Origin: Mycocentrospora acerina
Taxonomy: Eukaryota > Ascomycota > Dothideomycetes > Pleosporales
DNA: 64,000 nt
NCBI GenBank assembly: GCA_022701365.1
Contig: JAKUHH010000059.1
Span: 62,001-126,000 of the forward strand
Direction: 5' to 3'
How positions within the stretch are numbered: position 1 is the stretch's first letter; the number at the start of each line of letters is the position of its first letter. Below the pieces are notes generated by a model. It saw nothing but the letters and a program-made list of their open reading frames with translations. It did no database searches and was not told the DNA's origin. Shown here piece after piece: positions 10,896-23,225 of the stretch. The position numbers and the translations under genes were made by a program.

Positions 10896-13422
10896 AGTTT
10901 GTGTAGACTTATTATAGTTATTATTACTATTCTTAGCATCTTTTTATAGATTTTATTTATACTCTTAGTATTTATTAATATTATAAAGGTGTATAGATTT
11001 AGGTCTTTAGGAGCTATAGATTTTATTGCTCTTTCTTTAATATCTAGATTATTATCTCTAGTTAAATTATTAAGTTATATTAGCAGTATAAAGTAGTTAT
11101 TATCTATAATTATTATTAGTAGATCTATATTTAGGTTAAAGTTAACTGTCTTATTAGAGTTCTATAAATAGCTTCTAGAGAGCATTATTAATACTAATTA
11201 CTACTCTAACTAGTTTACTTAAGCTATTAAGTATAGAACTACGTCTTATAAGTTTTTCTTTAACTTTAAGTTTAAGTCCTTAGTAGAATATAGTTATAAG
11301 TGCTTTATTGTCTTAGTCTATAAGTAATATATACTACTAAAAAGTTATAGCATATTTAGCAGCTAAGTAAGTTTACTTAAGTATTTAGATAGATCTACTA
11401 ATAGTAGTTGCTTTATTAGTAAGTCTAAATACCTTATAAGTGTGTTCCTTAAATTTGCTAAAGTCTCTTATCTAAAGCTCTACTTAGTTAGATGCATTAC
11501 TATTTATATACTTAATTATTAAGAGTTTAATCTATTAAAGAGCTTATCCTCTTATATAAGTTAAAGCTAGTAAGACATTTTTATTTTCTAAGATTTGTTC
11601 TCCTTAGAAGTTAAAGAAAAGGTCTAACTAGAAAAGCTATTTATTTAGTTTTTTCTTATCTCTATAATAGAAGTTAAAGTTGGTAACTTTGTAGCTTTTA
11701 TAGTAGTTAATAGAGAGTTCTTAAGTACTACTAAAGGTAGAACTGTTTCTTAAAAAGTTACTTATTTTAAAGGTGTTTAAAATATTAAGATCTTATTCTC
11801 TACTTAATATAAGTAGTTAATAACTTTTTAATACTAGTACTAAAGTAGAACAGGTTTAAAGTTAGTTCTTAAGGATAGAGTAAGTTTAGGGAAATAAGAT
11901 TAGTTTAATACAAGTATTAATAATACTCTGTAATTACAAGTAAGAAGCAATAAGTAGATTAATTAATAAGGTTAAACATATTACTATAAGAGTAGTGTTC
12001 CTACTAACTATATACTTAATTATAATATAGTGCTTATTCCTAATTATAATGCTTAGTGTACTAATTACAACTAATTACACTTAGCACTAAGTACGTCACG
12101 TGATCTAGGTTGCTCAGTTGCGGTGAGGCTGGTTGATTGGTCAGGGCGCATCCCTTGCCCAACCTGGCCTTAACATCAAGTAGGTCATACAAGCGAGTCA
12201 GTTACCCTACTAACTTTAATCACTTATCTTAACTTTTTGTATAATAGCTCTACGTCATGCTCTAAAACTTTCTTTAAATAAAGCTAATATCTAGCTTACT
12301 CTCTTATCTCCTAGTGCTAGCTAAATTTAATGTACTTAACGTGCTGCTATAGTCTTTAATGTTCTAAAATTATTGCTAATTTACTAACACACTAGGAAGC
12401 TTGCGCAATATAATTGCTAGCCTAATTTAAAGAAGCTTACTTAGATAGAAGAAGAGGTAATTATTAGATATATACTTAATCTAGATTAACGCAGATTTAC
12501 GCCTACATACGCAGCTGTTTATAATATAGCTAATAAGCTGCTAGCTACGCATAGCAGAGGTTAGGTTAGTGTCTACTAGCTATGTAACTTTATTAAGCAT
12601 ACTAATAGTCTTATAATATATTTTAAATAAGTATATAACTAGCAAAGGGGTCTATATAAGAATACTATATTAATTAAAAGATAGTTTAAGCTTAGAAAGT
12701 AAAAAAAAGCATAGAATAGTATTTGCAATAAAGATATCTATAACTTTAATAAGGCTAGCTTTATAATAGGCAAGATTACAACTTAGCTTATTATAATAAG
12801 GTTAGAGAGGAGAGGCAGACTAAAGGCTATCTAGCCTAGTAATTATAAGTAAGTAATATTAGTTGCTATAATTAACACTAGTAGCTAGACAGTTCTACTA
12901 TTTCTTATCTTTACTAGCTAGTATTACTTATCTGCCTAGTATAAAGAGATAGAGATCTTATATAACTAAGCAATTAGAGTTAGTAATAATAGCTAGATAA
13001 ATAATTACCTAAGAGTTAAGTAGTTAAAGCACTTTAATACTTTTATAAAAAGTTATATTATTAGTATATATTACCTACTTATCTTTAATAGCTATAAAAG
13101 CTACTGCTTACTTAAGTTTTAAAAGCTTTATAAAGAGAATAATATCTATATACTTTATATATTACCTTACTCATCTTACCTGCTATAGCTACTTAATATT
13201 AGCTGCTTCTTACTGTTAAAGCATATGTATAGCTATAAAGTTAAGAACTTAATCTGCTACTATATTAACTATATTATAAAGCTTAAGTTCTTACTAGCCT
13301 TTAAGGCTGTATTTAATTATTTATTTATATTAGAAAATATCTGCTTCGCCTTTTAAGGTGTAGGCCTTATTCTTCTCTAGCTAGATGCTGTTCTATTAAA
13401 GCTTAATATATAGCTCTATATA

Positions 13423-14777
13423 CAGTTGCACATCAAAAGTCTTGTTGCAGCTCTGCTCAGACTACCCTACTAACATTAACTTAGTGAATCTAAACTACTA
13501 TAACGCAACTATTTCTAAATTAAATTAAGTAATAAAGACATAAAATTACTTAAAATACACTTAATATTTAGTCTAGTAACTTTTAGCAATCTCTACTGCT
13601 TCTAATTACTTTAGCATTAAGTAAATTAGCTTCTTAATTAATATATTAGGTATAGCTAACTATACCTCTTTTAAGCCTTTACAAAATTAATCTTACTCTT
13701 TTTAAGTATTACCTAACTAATTAAACTTAGGATAGAGCTTATAGAGTATCCTTTTAAGAGCCTACTATATATGCTTAATAGGGTTAAGATTAGAAGAATA
13801 AGGAAGGTATTTAATTATTTAAATTTTATAATATTTTAACTACTCTTTAATAACTTTTGCTGTGTAAACCTTTATATTATCCTGTATAAACCTCTTACTA
13901 GGCTTATACTAATAAACAAGTCCCTCTTTAAGAGCCTAACAGTAGCTATGCGCTGTGTAACTATTGCACAGTAAGGTGCTATTATAGGTTATTAATACTA
14001 GAGGACTCCTGCTAACATAACCCTTTAGAGTTACTTAAATTATGCTTTAAACTATCTAAGCTTGCCTTTATAAGGTAGTCTTTTTATTAACTATCTTATA
14101 CTTAAATTTCTTATTAAGGTGGTAAAAAACCTACTTAGCAGAGCATCTTAAGCCTTAAATAACACTGTACTTATTCTTAAACTTAATAGTTACTCTTTTA
14201 TAGTTAAAACCCTTCTATTAATTACAGTATTTTTAGTAAAGTTAAGCTATATTTAGGTTAATTTTAAGGTGCTATTTTGCTTTATAGTTCTATAATCCCT
14301 CTGCTATAAGTGCTTAGTATACAGTGCTCTTTAAAATATAAGTAGTAGTCTAGCTAGGTAGACAGAACCTAGCCTATTTTAGGAGCTTTGTATATTTAAT
14401 TTTAGAGTACTTTCTTGCTATTTTAAATAATAGACGCCTCTTATAATGCAATAGAGTAGCTAGGCAGCTAGACTAAGCCTTAGTAGTTAAAGATCTGTCT
14501 ATATTCTATCTCTTAATTATGCGCTGCATAGTGCGCTGCAACGCGTTAAACTAAGCTGCAACTTTACGTGTCTTTGCACTAGCCTTAATAGCTGCAATTA
14601 TCTTATTGTACTAGCAATCTAACAACTTATAATTTAGCAAATAATTAGTAGAAATATTAGAACTATAAGCTCTTATATTAGTAGTGTAGAGGTAGTTAAA
14701 TTTAGAGTGTGTGATTTAGAGTTCGCGAGGGCATAAGGCCTAAGCGTTGCCGCGACAAGACTTTTGACCTAGTACTG
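13423..14777 (-). mobile_element. Tc1/mariner-like transposon nested in the Fot1 element
   Basis: This 1355-bp element is flanked by TA (13421-13422 and 14778-14779). Its inverted ends start CAGT, then a 6-bp variable stretch, then TCAAAAGTCTTGT at both termini. The minus strand reads a Tc1-type transposase. IQDNIKVYTAKVIKE is near 13880-13920. YSSNLNPIKH at 13771-13803 is the mutated form of the YSPDLNPIEH signature, followed by WWALKRIL-like residues. Stops occur at former Gln and Trp codons. It splits the Fot1 transposase C-terminus, so it arrived after the Fot1. Confidence 0.88.
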
Positions 14778-15184
14778 TACCTACTCTTTTAGCTGCTCTT
14801 ATAGAGTCTCTTTAAGAGGCTTATATGCTAAGTAATATTTATAAGCTTAAGGCTTAATTAATATTAATATATAACTATGTTTAGTAGTATAAGAGTTTTT
14901 TACTAGCGTTAATTCTTAAGGTAATTAATTAGCTAAAGAAAAGTGCTAAGGTAATAATGCTTTCTACTAAGCTAATATATAATTAGATTACTAGTCTTAA
15001 AAGAGCTAATAAGGCAGCATTAAAGTAAAAGCAGTATAAGAAAAAGTAACTCTAAAAGTAAAGAGTTCTAATAAAAAGAGCTAGAGAGGATATACTTGCT
15101 TAGCAAGAGGCTACTTAGCAGATTACTTATAAAGAGCATTAAAGAGGAGAGCATGCAGGCCTTAGCTGCTAAGCTCTAGCACGC

Positions 15185-15226
15185 TGCAGTAGGTGTAGAG
15201 AGACTAGGCACAACTTACGCATGTAT
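15185..15226 (+). pseudogene. C-terminal zinc knuckle of the Fot1/pogo transposase
   Basis: The plus strand reads C-S-R-C-R-E-T-R-H-N-L-R-M-Y, a C-x2-C-x4-H-x4-C knuckle with the last Cys changed to Tyr. The preceding ~150 codons are Lys/Gln-rich, as in the C-terminal tails of many fungal pogo transposases. Confidence 0.65.
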
Positions 15227-15416
15227 AAAAAAGATTATCTACATACTACTTAATTTAGTATATTACTTTCTAAATAACAAATTATATTATTATTAAGTTG
15301 CGCAGCTTTAAAGCTGATTAAAGTTAGTAGGGTAACTAACTTGCTTATATAACTAACTTGCTTGTAAAACACGTTAGCTATTAATTAAGGACATCCTCTA
15401 GAGAGAAGGTCTTACA

Positions 15417-18400
15417 TGTAAACAACTTAGCTGATTTTAGTTAGATACTAAGCTAAGTAATACACTTAAATAAGATATTAATCTAGAATTATTTTAAGTT
15501 ATTATAAAATAAGATAAGAAGACTTTTATATAACATTGTTTAGAAGGTACTTAAGTCTAGGTAGCAGTTATTAGAGACTAGACTAATACAGACTACTACT
15601 AAGTAATTTTAATCTAATTTTTTAGCTTACCTATAAAAACTTTCTTTTATTTCTAGTTTACTCTATAAAAATAATAAGGCAGTGTATACTTAATAAGTAT
15701 TAAGTCTAATTCTTCTATGCTAATAAGGCTTTTTTTGCTTAAATATAACTCTAAAGGACTTATTATAATTAATTAAGTTAGAGAAGTTTCAGTAGACTAT
15801 AAGTTATTAACATAAAACATTAATCTTTTATATAATAGTAAATAAAAGTCCTCTGTAGTTAAGTCTAGCCTAGCTAACTTAGAGTCTTTTTTATTTATAC
15901 TTTCTTTTTTACTATTCTTATATAAGCTAGCACTTTTATTCTTTACTTAAGGCTCTTCTTTTATCTTTATTTTATATTAATAATAGGATAAAGGCTTTAC
16001 TCTTTAAGTTATAAGTACTAGTGTTAGTATTAGTGTACTGTTTTTAACCTCTTCTTTTTTATGCTCTTTAAAGTAGATAATAAACTTTTATATATCTCTA
16101 TTTCTTATTATAATATTTTATTAAGTAACTCTTATAAAGTTATACAATTATATGCACTCTATAAAAAGAATAAAGGCATACTGCTAGATATCTTAATAGT
16201 GTATATTTATAGTAGATAGATAAAGAGTCTAAAGCAGACTAGGTTTACTTTAGCAAGAAAGTATTTATCTATAAAACTATTAAGAGTTAAGTAAATAGCA
16301 GTACTAAGAACTTAAACCTTAATATCTCTACTTATATTAGTTAATATAGGTCTAAATAAATAAAATATAAATATACTATACTACATATATTCTTTACCTT
16401 TATAACAGTATTATTATACTAAATAAAATAGTAGTAGCTAATATTAAATGCAATTTTACTTGTAATATTTATAGTCTTACTACTTACTCTAGTCTTATTA
16501 CTTACACTTACTAACTGTTATTATTATTAAGTATATATATATATATTAATTAAGTGTATTTACTAAAGAACTGCTTATATTCTTAAATTAGGCCTGTTAT
16601 GCAATAGAGATAATAAGAAGTAACTAAGACACTAGTATAATTATTGCCTAAGAAGAGAGCTTTAGAGAGTTATTATTAATGTTAATTTAAACTACCTTAC
16701 TTTTTATTATTAGATTTTATGCTCTGTATTAAGAAAAATACTAACTAACTAATATATCTATTATTTTATATTCTACCCTTTTTACAGAGTAATAAAGGCT
16801 ATATTTAGTAGTAGATAATAAAGTTAAAAGAAAATATAAGAATAAAATATAAATTACTTTTTTAAGCATTATATACAATACTAAATACTATAGTACTAAC
16901 TACAATAAGGACTATTACTAAATATTACTTACTATTACTTAGCACTTAAGTATTATCTCTATATATATATTACTATCATTATAATATATTACTTTTATTT
17001 AAACTAATGTTATTATTTGCAAAATTAAATTCTTCCTTAGTAAGTGCTTTATATATATGTTAGTTTAAACTACTTTATAAAAAGCTTCTATACTTACTTA
17101 GAAGTTCTATTTACTAGTAAGAAATACTAAAAGCTAAAGCTAATATAAGACTTATAAATATTATAAAGTGCAAGAAAATCTCTTTAAAAGAAGCAGCTTA
17201 TTTAGCTATAGTATTTATATAATTAGTGTAAGAGTTAAAGCATATCTAATTAAGCTATAAGTTATACTACTACTAAGTATATATAAGAAGTATAGCATTA
17301 ATATTTTAAAGAGGTGTCTCTCTTATAATCTTATTATACTTATCTATAGGCAGTATTTACTTATAGTCTTACATTCTCCCTAGCAGGTATGTATAATATA
17401 TTTAGCTTTCTAATAATAATATTTAGCTTATTTTTCTACTTTTATATCTAGTAAGAGTTTTATATCTTAATATATAATTTTATCTTATAACAGAGTATTA
17501 GAATATAGTTAGCTAATATTACTACTATATCTATAAGGCAGTTAATAGAGAAGAGGTTTATAACTAATAAGTCCTTAAAGTATAATAATAATAGTCTAGT
17601 ATTAGTCTTAATTTACTAATCTTATATAGTACTCTTACCTTCCATTAAAATAATAATCTTTTTAATAGCTGCTACTACTAAGACTTAATTTATTAATTTA
17701 CTAATTTACTATGCTTATACTAAATATATAGTAATTACTCTAAGTTTTTTTTACTTAATTAGCTTTTTAAAGCATATTGTGCATATAAGCTATTTACTTT
17801 ATTCTTATACTATAATTAAAATAAATAAACTATAGAATATTTTAAGGTCTTTTACTATAATAAGTTCTAATATAGTACACTAAGTAATATTTTAGCTAAT
17901 ATACTAATATATGCCTTTATTATATATTAAGAGTATACATTAATATATATATAGATCTAGATGCTATAAGGTTTAATCTTTTTATACTTATTAAATAAAT
18001 AGCACTAGTTTAGCCTTAGAATTATATATTCTTTAAATTATTATTAGTAATTATTAAGATATCTTAAAATAGCCTTTAGGCAAATCTTACAATAGACTTT
18101 AAAGAGTCTATTATAAGTAAAAAAGAAGCTTCTTTACTTAACATAGACCTGCAGCATTCTTTTTTATAGTTATTAATAATACCTTTTTTTAGGTGCTTTG
18201 TAATAGCTACTATTGCTACTAATGTAGCTATCTCTTATTTAGCTTTATTTTAAATATATTATCTTAGTCTTAGAGAGAACTAAAGTTAAATAAGAATTAG
18301 TTATATAATATTTTAATAACCTTTGTAGTAAAGTACTTTAATTATCTTACTATCTCTAAGCCTATATAAGTAAAGAAGAACTAGTTTTTAATTTTTTAGT

Positions 18401-18935
18401 TATTACTTAACTTTAGTAGTTATTTAATACTAAATACTTTACTTATAAAAGTGTCCCTTTAGTAAAGTTATCTTATACTTAATTTAGTGCTCTTTAAATA
18501 ACTACTAAGAGATTTATTTATATTTTTATCTCTTTTTAAATTAATCTATTACTTCTAGTTTATATAGTTAAAGATTAATAAGCAGCTTTTTACTTTTCTA
18601 TATAGATTATTATAATAGGTTTATAAGTAATAACTAAAAAGAAATCTTACTATGTTAAGGCATATAAGTAATAATAGGTATTAGTCTTTTGCTATGCACT
18701 CTAATATTAAGTTTAGAATCTTAAATTTTTATCTCTTAGCTTAAGTTTATAAAGTAATAAAGTATATAATTTACAGATTATTATATTACAGCTTAAAGTT
18801 AACCTTACAGTTACATTTTATAACTAATATTTTCTATTTTAAAGATATTAAAATATATGTTCTATTTATAATGTTCTGCTAATTATTATTATTCTGTTTT
18901 TTTAGTTAGTTTTGTTATTTTGATTTTAGTAGTTT
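15417..18935. other. Unclassified RIP-degraded repeat sequence
   Basis: The composition is the same AT- and TpA-rich type as the identified elements, with no usable ORF. I tried six-frame reading of several parts and found no secure transposase, RT or integrase motif. Part of the minus strand around 18,000-18,300 keeps long stretches interrupted only by TAA/TAG, which suggests a former coding region. This is the sequence into which element B presumably inserted. Confidence 0.6.
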
Positions 18936-21291
18936 AGTTTCTGACTGATGATACGTAACTGTCACCTATACACTTGTGTACGTTGTCGTGCTCCTTCTCT
19001 TCACACCCCAATATTATGCCTACTGCGATATCGTCTCAAAGGTCAAACAGACCTACAAGCCATATATAAAAGCAGAGCCAACTGCCAGATGAGCACATGG
19101 ACGACAGTGGGACAACAGGTCGCTAAGACAAAGTTGAAGCTAGCAAGGCAGGCAGCAGTGCAAGGCAAACATGGCATCGAATGGGGACACTAGGAACGGA
19201 ACAAGAAACATCGAGTGCAATGGAGACCTCCAGTGCTTCTGACGTGCGCTGACACTAGGTTTGCCTCTTTATTCATCTGTCCAGCCCCACTCGAGTAATT
19301 ACACTCCGCATTGCCATCACCTATACACAAGCAATCAGAGCGGTCATCACGTTTCACGACCCCAAACATTGCCTCGCCCTTCCAACGCTCAAATCGAAGA
19401 TCCCAAGGTGCGCAAAGCATCTGCACCTATTCCAGATGTGACTTGAAAGAAAGCGCAACGTGAATAGGGCAATAGTGCGCAGTTTGGGAACTCTTCAACT
19501 GCTCAGCCCGACAACCTGTTATGTTGCTCCCGTGTCTTGTGTTTGAAATCACCGATGCCCCAGCCCATGATCTTTGTCAGGCAATACGCCAGCTTCTTCA
19601 CGTCGCTTCGCTGGCCGCATTCTGCAACTCGAGGACAACAATAAACTGTGTAGCAGTGGTGGTGGTGGTGCTGCTACCGCCGTGCCGGCATTGCAGGCAG
19701 GTGGGCGTTTATCGAGCCAGCACTGTTGAGCGCAGGCGCGCCCTAGGTCATGTGATGCCTGCTGCTACGCGTGCTTTAGCGCTTTCTCCGTGAACGCGAG
19801 TGACTGCTGAAAGGCTTGCGGTCCTCCGCCAACTGTCATGTCAGATGCTATAAATTTAACGGTGGCACATGTGTAGGGTGCACCACGCTCGACGTGTTGC
19901 GTCTTGCGACGCTTCGAAATAAGACTAGGGTATCGTGAATGCTACCAGTGACGTCGGAGACTGGACACTTCATGGCCTCCAAGGCAGATTTGAAGAACTA
20001 GTATCTCTGCAGGTCAGGCTGTGCATGTTGCGCAATCGTGCCGCTATTGGAGACGTTTCGTGTTGTGGACCGTGTGTCGATGATCAGAAAATATCCGAGG
20101 CTGGGGATTGGGGATAGGGATTGTGTCTGACCACGCGGCAGTCCAAACACGTGTGCGCAGACCGAGCCCAACCAAAAAACAAAATTGCTGTTAAAAACAT
20201 AAGGCAAGCTATCATGCGGCGTTCCTACACAAGGCACGCAAGCCATTATTGAGTGTATCGACGGCGTGCAATATCGCCGCTTCGAAGAATTCAGACATCT
20301 TCAGACGAAAAACTCAACGTTATCAGGAACTTCCATGCCCATGAATTCGATATTAAAGGGGCTGAGTGCATCTCAACTGTAATTATCTCAGGCACCGCCA
20401 GTTACAATCTACGCAAAGCCCAGTCAATTCTAGCACACAGAAATGAAAATTGAAGGAATAGAACTAAACTGGGCAAATCCTTTATCTACGTGTTAGATAT
20501 AATATTGTGAACTCTAAGAATGGCCAACAGTTAGTTAAGCCATGTTTCTCATTGACCTTCCTGAACACTCTGAACCGCTTGATTTTTCACACAAATTTGG
20601 TTGTCTAATATCGATTTGATAGAAGGATGCCATGTCAGGCTGCAATCTGATTCTGAAAGGCAATCTCATACACAAGACTCGATCTAGCTCACATACATGC
20701 TTCGCATTCATCCTACCTGTGAGTACATATTGATGATTTCAAATTGGTGTTGATTTACAAGTTTCACTTTGCTGAGGAAGCGAGTGATGGTTTTCAGACT
20801 CTGGGGCGCATTAATGATTAGTAGAATCTCATCTTTGAGCTCGAGGAAATTCGAATCTTTGCAACGCGCGTTGTACCGTACAATTTGTACACATGAAGTG
20901 CGCATATGTTTCTTTTATTAGCTACCACGGATGTACTTGTGTCTAAGCCTTCATAGCAAAGATGAACATCAATAAAGATGGTAATTGTCCGATAGGCACG
21001 AGTCTACGAGAGAGCGCCATTGGTCGTGCCTTGTACCTACAGTGTTGCGGCCAATCAGAGTACCTAGTTACGCTATTACTCATCCGGAGTGTAATCAAAG
21101 ACCCTTGAAGCAGTCAACTACCAACAGGGTCTTGGCTGACATGTTAAACGACCTAGCCAATAAGGATGGCGCTTGTGCCGACAGAAATAGATTCTGACAA
21201 GTTCGGACAAATATCTAATCTATTGCGGCTTGTCGTATAACTTGCGGCATGATTGTCGGGGCCAGAACAAATTCTCCAACATTTTAACAAA
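18936..21291. other. GC-normal flank of the repeat island without a recognisable gene
   Basis: Composition becomes ordinary from about 18,936, but only short ORFs (60-90 codons) occur. None has a convincing start context, splice pattern or domain. A short GGT/GTG run lies at about 19,655-19,671. I found no tRNA-like cloverleaf and no clear signal peptide. The part beyond 20,900 serves as promoter for the Zn2Cys6 gene. Confidence 0.5.
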
Positions 21292-23225
21292 ATGAAATCT
21301 TCGCAATTCATGACTAGACCTAAGATGCTAAAATCCAATGAGGATTATCTCGTTCGGGGCAAGCTAAGACAGCGGAAGAAAACACCGAAATCAAAATCTG
21401 GATGCATAACATGCAGGTGAGTGTAGCAAACGTTTAATTTTTATTGTGGTAGTATTGATGCATTGTTAGAATCCGGCGGGTAAAATGCGACGAAGAGAAG
21501 CCCATCTGCAATAACTGCACTTCGACTGGCAGGAAATGCGATGGTTATATGCAAATCTCAAGCCTGAAGGGAAAGCCGCCCGCTGCGCTTACAGATATGG
21601 ACCTAGGTCCAATCTCCCAGAGAAGTCTTGTAGTCTTTAATGCTAGGTCTGCAGATCCAGATTCAAATATCCAAGTAGTGGACCCCTGCGATGTACCGCT
21701 TTTATCGACGCTGAACGAACTATCCAATCCCGACTCCACCAACCCCTTGCCTCTCTTCTCCATCGCATCCTCGCCAATGCTGCATTCAGTCAGCCGTGCG
21801 TTCCACTACTTTATCCATCGTTCTTCAACTGGGCTTACTGAGCCACTCCATATCCAGGTCTGGCAATCGTACGTTCTTGATATTTCGAGAAGGTCTCCTT
21901 CGGTACAACATGCGATCGCCGCCTTATCAGGATTTCAAGAGCGGCGATGTCCCTCCAACATCTCACGCAGAGATTGGCTTCAATATAATCTCGCAGTCAA
22001 GCAGACAAATGCGTTGGTCTCTGCTGCACAAGAAAACGAAGAAGACATCATAATTGCTAGAGAGGAAATACTGATCGCGTGTGCCATATTCATCACTATA
22101 GAGATTCTCTTAGGAAACTTGGAGGCTGCAGTTCGACATTTAGAAGGGGGTTTCTCACTTATTCAAGCTTGTCTTTCGGCAAGTTGCGTTGTAATGCCAG
22201 GCACTCGGGCGGGGACTACACAAACAAGTCCACCTCCTTACCTTGACGCGCGTCTATCCGATCTGATCGGCTTCTTCGCTCGTCTGGATCTCCAAATGCT
22301 ATCTTTCCTACCTCCTGGAAAGTACTCAGCTCCTGAACCTCCAAGTGATCCTCCCGCTTTTGCCGTATCACAAACTTGTCAACCACTGTCCATTGCTTTG
22401 TCCGCACAACTGTACCGGATTGTAAAAAAGAGTTTATACTGGATTAGACACCATGCCAGCACAGCAAAGTATGATTCCGATATCGCCCCTGGGTTGTACA
22501 AGGCTCAGTCATCTTTGGTAGATGATCTTGAAAGGTGGAGAATTGCATTCAACAATGGCAAACAGGAGCTGGGTGATGTCGAAGGAAATAACGTGAAGCC
22601 TGAGACTGCCCAGCTTCTGTTGTACTACCACCTCATCTCTCTGAAGTTGCGCACCGCACTTTCAGCTTCCGAATGGGTCTTTTTCAATCCCGAGTGTCTT
22701 GACTCATTCAGTGCCCTCCTCAAGTACGCCTCCATAGTCATTCGCCAGCGTAAGCATAACCAAGGCCGTACGCTATTTGTTACGTTAGAAACAAGTACCT
22801 GTGAGCCACTCTACTACACGGCTGTCAAGTGCCGTGACTCTAGCCTCCGCCGCCGCGCTCTTGAGCTTCTGAAGCTTGCTAGAGAAGAAGGCGTCTGGGA
22901 CAGCAACGCAATGGCGGTCATCTCCATTCAAATTATTGGCCTAGAAGAGAGTTCAGCAGTGGGAATTTCATGTCAATCCTTTCATGGAATGACATATTCG
23001 AGTTTGGAAAATTACCTGAAAAGGAACAATGAACTATATCCTGAGGACAATGTACTTTCGAAGCCTAGCTCTAGCAACTTCACTGGTCTCTCTTGCTACG
23101 GCAACTTGATCAATGAGGTGTCATTCGAATTTGACAGGAAACGAAAACTGATTGAATTAAGTTGTGGCTGGTTTTCAGATGAATCTAGATGCTGGAAGTA
23201 TGGGAATAAGATACTCAAGTGGTAA
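21292..23225 (+). CDS. Zn2Cys6 transcription factor with fungal-type regulatory region
   Basis: This is a nuclear transcription factor of 626 residues in my model. Exon 1 is 21292-21416 and exon 2 is 21470-23225; the 53-bp intron falls inside the zinc cluster. The joined region reads GCITCR-IRRVKCDEEKPIC-NNC-TSTGRKC, a C-x2-C-x6-C-x6-C-x2-C-x6-C binuclear cluster at about residues 38-67, followed by a basic linker. The rest (SVSRAFHYF..., VQHAIAALSGF, LEGGFSLIQ) matches the middle region of fungal regulators with a C-terminal DUF3468-like part. The start at 21292 has context AACAAAATG; in-frame ATGs at 21310 and 21325 are possible. The stop lies inside a splice-donor-like TGGTAAGTT, so a further exon cannot be excluded. 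No target gene can be named. Confidence 0.85.

Larger units (their letters stand above)
2664..11928 (-). mobile_element. Ty3/gypsy retrotransposon B, RIP-degraded, interrupted by a DNA transposon
   Basis: The minus strand preserves a gypsy order. A Gag zinc knuckle at 10854-10895 (CYSCSKLGYISxNC, His to Tyr) comes first. Next is a retropepsin remnant at about 4375-4402, where LNLKAxTNFI matches an ALLDSGA-TNFI type site. A reverse transcriptase follows at about 3000-3480, with a VIPFSLTN motif and YLDN in place of YLDD near 3333-3347. RNase H remnants lie at 2670-2900. Between Gag and protease lies the TIR element 4490-10191. Joining the flanks and removing one 8-bp target copy keeps one reading frame. 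RNase H is cut at 2664 by element A, so integrase and the 3' LTR are not seen. Confidence 0.85.
12190..15364 (+). mobile_element. Fot1/pogo-like (Tc1-mariner superfamily) transposon, RIP-degraded
   Basis: It is flanked by TA at 12188-12189 and 15365-15366, with inverted ends around CAAGCGAGTCAGTTACCC. Without the nested element it is ~1.8 kb, the usual Fot1 size. The plus strand still reads a pogo transposase in order: a NIYNFDxxGFxxGKI-like block near 12720-12770, a YLSAxYKE block near 12930, FNSYKSYCLLKFQKL near 13081-13130, PYSSYLLQLLNISCF near 13165-13205, and a C-terminal zinc knuckle at 15185-15226. The terminal 17 bp are tandemly duplicated at the right end. A Tc1-like element splits its C-terminal part. 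Confidence 0.85.
11929..15416 (-). repeat. Probable 5' LTR of gypsy element B, split by the Fot1 insertion
   Basis: TGTAATTACA at 11929 and GTCTTACA ending at 15416 could be the two ends of a TG...CA LTR. Once the Fot1 element (12190-15364 plus one TA) is removed it would be about 310 bp, close to the 288 bp of LTR A. It lies just upstream of Gag of B on the minus strand. The GC-rich patch 12085-12189 looks like unmutated LTR sequence. No second LTR is present for comparison, so the call rests on position and ends only. Confidence 0.35.
1..18935. other. RIP-degraded, AT-rich repeat island
   Basis: The sequence is strongly AT- and TpA-rich, and no ORF here looks like an intact protein. Conceptual translation of several stretches gives recognisable transposon proteins in which expected Gln and Trp codons have become TAA/TAG and Gly/Asp/Pro/Ser have become Arg/Asn/Leu. 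This is the C-to-T (CpA to TpA) pattern left by RIP on both strands. Small GC-bearing islands remain at LTR ends and terminal inverted repeats (around 2540-2660, 4490-4560, 10130-10200, 12085-12200 and 14715-14760). At about 18,935 composition changes abruptly to ordinary genic DNA. Confidence 0.93.

Noticed and set aside
12120..12189. GC-rich patch next to the Fot1 element as a separate gene fragment
   Set aside because: It has no coding potential, and its position fits unmutated LTR sequence of element B better.
21549..23225. Start of the Zn2Cys6 protein at 21549
   Set aside because: This start would drop the zinc cluster, which is complete when exon 21292-21416 is joined to 21470 onwards.
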